In this document: piece after piece, positions 7,135 through 12,649 of the stretch | Position numbering within the stretch: the first letter of the stretch is position 1 | Layout of the letters: each line of letters begins with the position of its first letter | From: an uncultured Lachnospiraceae bacterium | GTDB lineage: Bacteria; Bacillota; Clostridia; Lachnospirales; Lachnospiraceae | Assembly (NCBI GenBank): GCA_900557385.1 | Contig: USSP01000020.1 | Location: 1 to 12,649 of the forward strand | DNA length: 12,649 nucleotides | Direction: 5' to 3' | The notes under the pieces: model-generated | The model's database searches: none | Told to the model about the DNA's origin: nothing | Seen by the model: only the letters and a program-made list of their open reading frames with translations | Program-made: the position numbers and the translations under genes

Positions 7135-7977
7135 TCAGGATGAATAGAACACTGCCCGGTCATTCAGCCGCAAGATTGCCAATCTCGCATACTTGGATTC
7201 TATCCGCAATTTGTCGTTACTGTCCTCTCCCAGACCAATGCATTTCCCTCCGCAGTCAATGTTAATCATATAGTCGTTGGCAAAAACTTCATTGGCTCCC
7301 AAGGCGGCGCGGTAGGCGGGATAATCTGTCTCTGCAATTTTGGGACGTTTCCCGTGCAGCTTCTCCTGCACCAGTTGCTCTTCATAAAAGCCGCTGGTTA
7401 TCGTATGTAATCCAAAAATAAATTTGTCAAAATGTTCTTTCTCTTTCTCCGGGTAAATATCCAACATTTTTTCAAAAGGATTGTCATCGTACTTCAGACG
7501 CTTCCACAATGCCATATGACATATCAGATTTTGATTCTTATCCGGATCGGGAAAATAGGGAAAGGCATGGGCAAGTAAATACCTTTTGCCCTCGCACTCC
7601 ACTTCTGCTCCATAGGGAAGACCGCGCAGAAAGTTCAGGATCTGGATTTTTTCCTGTTCCGACAGCATCTGGTATTCCGCCAGCGTATGATCTCCCCGGT
7701 TTCCATTGAGCCACACATCCGCAATATCCATTCTGAAATTGACCAGAGTCTGCAGCATCAAATCCTCATGATTCCCCATAAGACAATGAATATGCCTGGG
7801 ATCGTTTTTCTGTAAAAACATAAGAAACTGCAGGACATCAATGCTGTCCTGTCCCCAGTCAATATAATCCCCTAATAGATATAGTTCATCCTCTCCCGGA
7901 CGAAACTGTACCTTCTCCAGACATTCCTGCAAGGGCTTCAAATGCCCATGAATATCACTCATGCAGTATACTGCCAT
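7135..7977 (-). CDS. Calcineurin-like metallophosphoesterase (bacterial PPP-type phosphatase)
   Basis: A 280-residue member of the PPP/ApaH branch of metallophosphoesterases, predicted cytoplasmic. Metal-binding motifs appear in order: D8-I-H10-G, GDYID (36-40), GNHED (68-72), AHAFP (H137) and GLHT (H191), with INIDCGGK near the end corresponding to the usual N-I-D-T-G-C strand. Two positions deviate from classic enzymes: the arginine of G-D-x-x-D-R-G is tryptophan (W41), and the H-A-G motif reads HAF. The family includes serine/threonine phosphatases and dinucleoside tetraphosphatases, and the sequence does not tell which substrate applies. The ATG at 7977 has AAGGA about 8 nt upstream. It starts just 29 nt after the trpS terminator, so it depends on read-through or a promoter I cannot see clearly. 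Confidence 0.88.
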   Translation of the reverse strand: MAVYCMSDIHGHLKPLQECLEKVQFRPGEDELYLLGDYIDWGQDSIDVLQFLMFLQKNDPRHIHCLMGNHEDLMLQTLVNFRMDIADVWLNGNRGDHTLAEYQMLSEQEKIQILNFLRGLPYGAEVECEGKRYLLAHAFPYFPDPDKNQNLICHMALWKRLKYDDNPFEKMLDIYPEKEKEHFDKFIFGLHTITSGFYEEQLVQEKLHGKRPKIAETDYPAYRAALGANEVFANDYMINIDCGGKCIGLGEDSNDKLRIESKYARLAILRLNDRAVFYSS

Positions 7978-8006
7978 CGATAAATCCTTTTCCTTTCCGT
8001 TACTTC

Positions 8007-8035
8007 AAAAAGGAGGCAGATTTCTCCACCTCCTT
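8007..8035 (-). terminator. Rho-independent terminator after trpS
   Basis: On the minus strand AAGGAGG (8035-8029) pairs with CCTCCTT (8016-8010) over a 12-nt loop, and a run of five T residues overlaps and follows the right arm. It lies 10 nt after the trpS stop. The 7-bp stem is GC-rich in its inner part but the loop is large, so strength is probably moderate. The left arm happens to be a consensus Shine-Dalgarno sequence, but no start codon follows at a usable distance. Confidence 0.7.
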
Positions 8036-8044
8036 GGTTTTCTC

Positions 8045-9130
8045 TTACTGTCCGTACTTTTCACTCTGAATGCGAATCAGCTCACTGTCATCAAAATAGT
8101 TGATCTTCATGGCGCTCTTCACTTCGCTCAAAGTCTGTGCAGCCACTTCTCTTGCAGCTTCACTTCCCCTTTTCAGGATCTGGTAAACCTCAGGAATATC
8201 TTTTTCATACTCCTTGCGCTTCTGCCGGATGGGCTCCAGTTCTTCCTGCACAATGTTATTTAAGAATTTCTTCACCTTCACATCTCCCAGACCACCTCTC
8301 TGATAATGCCCTTTCAGTTCGTCCAGATTAGCATATTCCGGCAGGTATCTCTCAAAATGCTCCGGTCTGCAAAAAGCATCCAGATAAGTAAATACGGTAT
8401 TTCCTTCCAGATGTCCCGGGTCGCTTACCTGCAGGTGTTCCGGATCGGTATACATACTCATAATCTTTTTCTTCACATCATCTGCGGTATCTGCCAGATA
8501 AATGCAGTTACCAAGCGACTTACTCATCTTCGCTTTTCCGTCCGTACCCGGTAATCTCAGACAAGCCTTATTATCAGGCAGCAACGCATCCGGCTCTACC
8601 AGAACTTCTTCGTATACAGAATTGAATTTCCGCACAATTTCTCTGGTCTGTTCAATCATAGGAAGCTGATCCTCTCCTACGGGAACGGTCGTTGCCTTAA
8701 AAGCGGTAATATCCGATGCCTGGCTAATAGGATAAGTAAAGAAGCCTACCGGAATACTTGCCTCAAAATTTCTCATAATAATTTCATTTTTTACAGTAGG
8801 ATTCCTCTGTAACCGTGCTACCGTTACCAGATCCATGTAATAAAAAGTCAATTCCGTCAGTTCCGGAATCTGGGATTGAATAAACAATGTGGTTTTGGCA
8901 GGGTCAAGACCTACTGACAAATAATCCAGAGCTACCTCCAGAATATTCTGACGCACCTTTTCCGGATTTTCGATGTTATCCGTCAATGCCTGCGCATCCG
9001 CAATCATGATAAAAACCTTGTCATATTCGCCGGAATTTTGTAATTCCACACGTCTTTTCAAAGATCCTACATAATGTCCTACATGTAATCTTCCTGTGGG
9101 GCGGTCGCCCGTTAAAATAATTTTGCTCAT
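8045..9130 (-). CDS. trpS: Tryptophan--tRNA ligase
   Basis: A 361-residue class I aminoacyl-tRNA synthetase that charges tRNA-Trp. The ATP-binding signature H-x-G-H is at 16-19 (GRLHVGHYVGSL) and the KMSKS loop at 201-205 (KAKMSKSLGN). The N-terminus MSKIILTGDRPTGRLHVG, the ERNPTVK-like stretch (RLQRNPTVKNE), FIQSQIPEL and the C-terminal RGGLGDVKVKKFL all resemble the longer TrpS type of streptococci and clostridia as I know it, rather than the roughly 330-residue Bacillus type. The ATG at 9130 follows a GGAAGGA site about 11 nt upstream. No T-box leader is possible in the 82-nt gap upstream, where I see neither a promoter nor a terminator, so co-transcription with feoAB is plausible. Identification is secure. 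Confidence 0.97.
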   Translation of the reverse strand: MSKIILTGDRPTGRLHVGHYVGSLKRRVELQNSGEYDKVFIMIADAQALTDNIENPEKVRQNILEVALDYLSVGLDPAKTTLFIQSQIPELTELTFYYMDLVTVARLQRNPTVKNEIIMRNFEASIPVGFFTYPISQASDITAFKATTVPVGEDQLPMIEQTREIVRKFNSVYEEVLVEPDALLPDNKACLRLPGTDGKAKMSKSLGNCIYLADTADDVKKKIMSMYTDPEHLQVSDPGHLEGNTVFTYLDAFCRPEHFERYLPEYANLDELKGHYQRGGLGDVKVKKFLNNIVQEELEPIRQKRKEYEKDIPEVYQILKRGSEAAREVAAQTLSEVKSAMKINYFDDSELIRIQSEKYGQ

Positions 9131-9212
9131 TTAGCCCAAAATCCTTCCTTTTCTTCTTTTTTATTCTTCGGTTATTCCGTAGTTGTTCTGTTTTTTCCCA
9201 GTTACGTTATTT

Positions 9213-11561
9213 CTAAAGAAATAAACCGCCAACGAAATGTACCAGTAATGCCATAATCCATGCAATGACACATTGGTTGATCACAACACCCAAAGCCCAT
9301 TTTGCTCCCAATTCTCTCTTGACGGAGGCGATTGCAGCCACGCAAGGGGTATAGAGCAGGCAAAATACCAACAGGGAAAGGGCTGTAAGCGGTGTCAGTA
9401 CTGTCTGAAGTACCTGGGTACTTCCAAATAAAATGGTCAGCGTACTAACCACACTTTCCTTTGCCATAAATCCGGTAATCAATGCCGTGGAAATCCGCCA
9501 GTCTCCAAAACCGAGGGGTTTGAAAACAGGCGCTATGAAGCTTGAAATCACAGCTAAAATACTGTTCTGGGAATCTGTCACAATATTCAGGTGTGTATCA
9601 AAGGTCTGTAAGAACCAGATGACAATCGTTGCCACAAAAATAATGGTAAACGCTTTTTGTAAGAAATCCTTGGCTTTCTCCCAAAGAAGCTGGCCTACGT
9701 TCTTAGCGCCGGGGAGACGGTAATTCGGCAGTTCCATAACAAAAGGCACCGCCTCTCCTTTAAACAACGTGCCCCGCATCAGACATGCCACCAGGATTCC
9801 TACCAGGATTCCCGTAAAATACAACCCCACCATCACCAGCGCACGATGTTCCGGGAAAAACGCCGCTGTAAAAAACGCATAGATCGGAAGTTTTGCCGAA
9901 CAGCTCATATAGGGTGTCAGCATAATGGTCATCTTACGATCCCGCTCCGAGGGGAGGGTTCTGCTGGCCATTACTCCCGGTACACTACACCCAAAGCCGA
10001 TTAACATGGGTACGATACTTCGTCCTGACAAACCAATCCGACGCAATAGCTTATCCATTACGAAAGCAATTCGCGCCATGTAGCCACTGTCCTCCAATAA
10101 GGACAGGAAGAAAAATAAAGTCACAATGATAGGTAAAAAGCTCAATACACTTCCAACCCCATTGAAAATACCATCTATAATCAGGGAATGCAGTACCTCA
10201 TTGACATGAACTGCCGTCAGTAATCCATCAACAAAGGCTGTAAAGGTTTCAATCCCTTTTTCCAGAATATTGGATAAAAAAGCACCAATCACGTTGAAAG
10301 TCAGGAAAAATACCAACGCCATAATGACAATAAATGAGGGAATAGCGGTATACTTTCCGGTAAGTACCCGGTCAATTTTTTCACTGCGGATATGCTCTCT
10401 GCTCTCCTTCGGCTTTACCACCGTCTCCTTGCAGACCTTCGTAATAAACTGGTACCGCATATCTGCAATGGCTGCTGCCCGATCCATTCCTCGTTCTTTT
10501 TCCATCTGGCAGATAATATGCTCCAGGGCTTCCTTCTCATTATCATCCAGATTCAGGCGATCCAGAATCATGGTATCTCCCTCTGCCAGCTTTGCTGCTG
10601 CAAATCGAATGGGAATTTCCGCCTTTTGCGCATGATCCTCAATCAGGTGCATAATGCTGTGAAGACAACGATGCACAGCCCCGCCATGATCCTCTGCATC
10701 ACAGAAATCCTGTCTTGCAGGAGGCTCCTGGTATTTTGCCACATGCAGGGCATGATCTACCAGTTCATCAATTCCTTCATTTTTGGCAGCTGAGATCGGC
10801 ACTACAGGAATTCCCAGCATGTGCTCCATCTCATTGATTCGAATGGAACCGCCGTTTCCCCGCACCTCATCCATCATATTCAGGGCTAACACCATCGGGA
10901 TATCCAATTCCATCAGCTGCATGGTCAAATAAAGGTTTCGCTCGATATTGGTAGCATCCACAATATCAATGATTCCCTTGGGATGCTGATCCAGCACAAA
11001 CTGCCTGGTCACCACTTCTTCACTGGAATAAGGAGACATGGAATAAATTCCCGGAAGATCCGTCACCAAAGTGTTTTTATATCCACGAATTGCTCCATCC
11101 TTACGATCTACCGTCACACCCGGGAAATTGCCCACATGCTGATTGGATCCTGTCAGCTGATTGAACAAGGTAGTTTTTCCACAGTTCTGATTGCCCGCCA
11201 AAGCAAAAGTCAAAAGTGTACTGTCCGGAAGTGGGTTTTCATGCTCTTTATCATGATAAATACCACCTTCTCCCAGTCCCAGATGATCTGTCTGTTTTGC
11301 ACGCTTCCGGGGCACGGCTTCCTCCTGCTCCGGATCACGGACATTCTGAATTTCAATTTTTTCCGCATCTGCCAGACGAAGCGTTAATTCATAGCTATGT
11401 ACCCGCACTTCTACGGGATCACCCATGGGGGCATACTTCACCATGGTCACATTTCCCCATGGAATGATACCCATATCCAAAAAGTGCTGTCGCAGTTCTC
11501 CTTCACCGCCTACCACTGTTACTGTTGCTGTTTTTCCAATCGGTAAATCTTTTAAAGTCAT
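9213..11561 (-). CDS. feoB: FeoA-FeoB fusion, ferrous iron transporter
   Basis: A 782-residue fusion for Fe(II) uptake across the cytoplasmic membrane. Residues 1 to about 75 form a FeoA-type SH3-like domain (MTLKDLPIGKTATV, LDMGIIPWG, RLADAEKIEI). A charged His-containing linker (about 76-115) follows. The G domain has G1 GNQNCGKTT (123-131), G2 threonine T150 (PGVTV), G3 DLPG (168-171), G4 NMMD (228-231) and G5 SAAK (257-260). The C-terminal half contains two Gate-like hydrophobic regions, including VPMLIGFGCSVPGVMASRT and YMSCSAKLPIYAFF, and ends in a membrane helix. FeoAB fusions are known in Clostridia and Bacteroidetes. The gene begins 14 nt after trpD with only a weak ribosome-binding site (AAAGAGAT), suggesting linkage to trpD or low expression; no Fur-like box is evident in that gap. 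Confidence 0.97.
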   Translation of the reverse strand: MTLKDLPIGKTATVTVVGGEGELRQHFLDMGIIPWGNVTMVKYAPMGDPVEVRVHSYELTLRLADAEKIEIQNVRDPEQEEAVPRKRAKQTDHLGLGEGGIYHDKEHENPLPDSTLLTFALAGNQNCGKTTLFNQLTGSNQHVGNFPGVTVDRKDGAIRGYKNTLVTDLPGIYSMSPYSSEEVVTRQFVLDQHPKGIIDIVDATNIERNLYLTMQLMELDIPMVLALNMMDEVRGNGGSIRINEMEHMLGIPVVPISAAKNEGIDELVDHALHVAKYQEPPARQDFCDAEDHGGAVHRCLHSIMHLIEDHAQKAEIPIRFAAAKLAEGDTMILDRLNLDDNEKEALEHIICQMEKERGMDRAAAIADMRYQFITKVCKETVVKPKESREHIRSEKIDRVLTGKYTAIPSFIVIMALVFFLTFNVIGAFLSNILEKGIETFTAFVDGLLTAVHVNEVLHSLIIDGIFNGVGSVLSFLPIIVTLFFFLSLLEDSGYMARIAFVMDKLLRRIGLSGRSIVPMLIGFGCSVPGVMASRTLPSERDRKMTIMLTPYMSCSAKLPIYAFFTAAFFPEHRALVMVGLYFTGILVGILVACLMRGTLFKGEAVPFVMELPNYRLPGAKNVGQLLWEKAKDFLQKAFTIIFVATIVIWFLQTFDTHLNIVTDSQNSILAVISSFIAPVFKPLGFGDWRISTALITGFMAKESVVSTLTILFGSTQVLQTVLTPLTALSLLVFCLLYTPCVAAIASVKRELGAKWALGVVINQCVIAWIMALLVHFVGGLFL

Positions 11562-11575
11562 CGCTTTATCTCTTT

Positions 11576-12589
11576 TTATGCTTGATTTGAATATTGGATA
11601 AATTCCTGTAATTTATCATATGCCTTGCCGCTATCGATCAGTTCTTCCGCCAGATGAACCCCTTCTGCCAGAGAAGAAGCCTTATCAGCTACATACAGAC
11701 CTGCTCCTGCATTCATTACCACTGCCTGGCGTTTCGAACCACGATCCTCACCCTTTAAAATTGCCAGAGTAATCGCCGCATTCTCCTCCGGGGCTCCTCC
11801 CACCAGATCTTCCTTGGCGCATCGGGTAAATCCGAAATCTTCCGGTTTGATGATGTAGTTGGTGTAGGTTCCATTACGCACCTCACATACCTTTGTGTCT
11901 GCACTCATGGAAATCTCATCCAGTTTATCCATGCCATACACAACCATGGCACTTTTGACTCCAAGGTTAGCCAGAACTCTCGCCAAAGGTTCTACCAGTT
12001 CCGCATCATAGACTCCCATCACCTGCATGGTCGCTCCCGCGGGATTTGCCAAAGGCCCCAGAATATTAAAAATGGTTCGAATCCCAAGTTCCTTCCGGAC
12101 CGGTCCCACAAAATGCATCGCAGTGTGATACTTCTGGGCAAAAAGAAAACAAATGCCGATTTTGTACAACAGTTCTGTACTCTGCGCCGGAGCCAGATCA
12201 ATATTCACACCTAATGCCTCCAGGCAATCCGCAGCTCCTGATTTAGAGCTGGCTGCCCGGTTTCCGTGTTTAGCCACAGATACTCCACCCGCAGCAATCA
12301 CGAGTGAGGCTGTCGTAGAAATATTGAAGGAATTTGCCCCGTCTCCACCGGTTCCCACGATCTCCAAAACTTCCATCTCATGTAACAACCGTGTGCAGTG
12401 ATTACGCATTTCTTCCGCCGATCCGGTAATTTCCTCAATGGTTTCACCCTTCATGGCAAGCGCTGTCAGATAAGCACTTTTTTGTACATCACTGGCTTCA
12501 CCGCTCATAATTTCATCCATGACTGCCTTTGCCATCTCATAACCGATGTCCTGCTTCTGACTGAGTTTCACAATTGCTTCTTTGATCAT
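11576..12589 (-). CDS. trpD: Anthranilate phosphoribosyltransferase
   Basis: A 337-residue cytoplasmic enzyme that transfers the phosphoribosyl group from PRPP to anthranilate, the second step of tryptophan synthesis. The PRPP-binding glycine loop GTGGDG is at 79-84, followed by NIST (89-92) and the family signature KHGNRAASSKSG (107-118). HFVGPVRKELGIRTIFNILG and GPLANPAG further on are also diagnostic. Length is normal for TrpD. The ATG at 12589 has a strong GGAGG site 6 nt upstream. No trpC, trpF, trpB or trpA follows: the next gene is feoAB, so the rest of the pathway must lie upstream, outside the window, or elsewhere. The reading frame stays open to the window edge upstream of the ATG, but the ribosome-binding site and family length argue against a longer protein. 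Confidence 0.97.
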   Translation of the reverse strand: MIKEAIVKLSQKQDIGYEMAKAVMDEIMSGEASDVQKSAYLTALAMKGETIEEITGSAEEMRNHCTRLLHEMEVLEIVGTGGDGANSFNISTTASLVIAAGGVSVAKHGNRAASSKSGAADCLEALGVNIDLAPAQSTELLYKIGICFLFAQKYHTAMHFVGPVRKELGIRTIFNILGPLANPAGATMQVMGVYDAELVEPLARVLANLGVKSAMVVYGMDKLDEISMSADTKVCEVRNGTYTNYIIKPEDFGFTRCAKEDLVGGAPEENAAITLAILKGEDRGSKRQAVVMNAGAGLYVADKASSLAEGVHLAEELIDSGKAYDKLQEFIQYSNQA

Positions 12590-12595
12590 AGTAAT

Positions 12596-12649
12596 CCTCC
12601 TTGTTTTCCGAAGGAAAATGCGACTGTTAAGGAGCAGAGGATTTTCCTC
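12596..12649 (-). promoter_or_regulatory. trpD leader with hairpins that can hide the ribosome-binding site
   Basis: On the minus strand, UUUUCC (12618-12613) can pair with GGAAAA (12609-12604) over a 3-nt loop. Outside it, CUCCUU (12634-12629) is complementary to AAGGAG (12602-12597), the trpD Shine-Dalgarno sequence. A competing element, GGAAAAT (12647-12641), is complementary to ATTTTCC (12619-12613) and would break the inner stem. GAGGA-AAA-TCCTC (12649-12637) also forms its own small hairpin. A TAA at 12629-12627 could be the stop of the upstream gene; a ribosome there would cover CUCCUU and free the site. The complementarity is seen; a regulatory role is inferred and the arms are short. 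Confidence 0.4.

Noticed and set aside
9131..9212. T-box riboswitch for trpS
   Set aside because: The gap is 82 nt, too short for a T-box, and holds no conserved T-box sequence or terminator stem.
10392..10793. Open frames of 120-135 codons on the plus strand opposite feoAB (10270-11387)
   Set aside because: They lie wholly inside the G-domain and early membrane part of feoAB, have no family resemblance, and show no promoter or ribosome-binding site that I can support.
12590..12649. N-terminal extension or fusion of trpD to an upstream domain
   Set aside because: The frame is open to the edge, but a strong GGAGG site sits 6 nt before the ATG and the resulting protein already has full family length.

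Overview
This window looks like chromosomal DNA of a low-to-moderate GC Firmicute. The gene set and protein flavour point to Clostridia, most likely Lachnospiraceae (inference). Supporting signs are a PolA whose proofreading domain lacks catalytic acids, a WalJ-type hydrolase, a long FtsA-like protein, the ACT/UPF0210 gene pair and a FeoA-FeoB fusion. All eleven genes I can support, one of them partial, lie on the minus strand, so transcription runs from position 12649 towards 1. No RNA genes, mobile elements or CRISPR arrays are visible, and no gap between genes exceeds about 130 bases.

Right block (12649 to about 8007): trpD is followed 14 nt later by a feoAB fusion and then, after an 82-nt gap, by trpS. 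A stem-loop with a U-run follows trpS. The leader of trpD can fold so that its ribosome-binding site is hidden.

Middle (7977 to 7012): a gene for a calcineurin-like metallophosphoesterase starts 29 nt past the terminator. After it come a perfect 9-bp inverted repeat and a strong sigma-A-like promoter.

Left block (7008 to 465): five genes are packed end to end with start/stop overlaps or a 1-nt gap. They encode a tail-anchored zinc-finger protein resembling the zf-HC2 part of anti-sigma factors, DNA polymerase I, dephospho-CoA kinase, an FtsA/actin-like ATPase with an unusual C-terminal extension, and a WalJ-like metallo-hydrolase. The packing suggests one transcript with coupled translation, driven by the promoter at 7035-7064. 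The block mixes DNA repair, CoA synthesis and probable cell-division or envelope functions. An ACT-domain regulator and the start of its usual partner, a UPF0210 protein, follow 72 nt further on.

Most genes are recognisable housekeeping genes. The least explained parts are the FtsA-like protein with its beta-grasp-like repeats, the orphan zinc-finger membrane protein fused by overlap to polA, the dyad upstream of their promoter, and the trpD leader.
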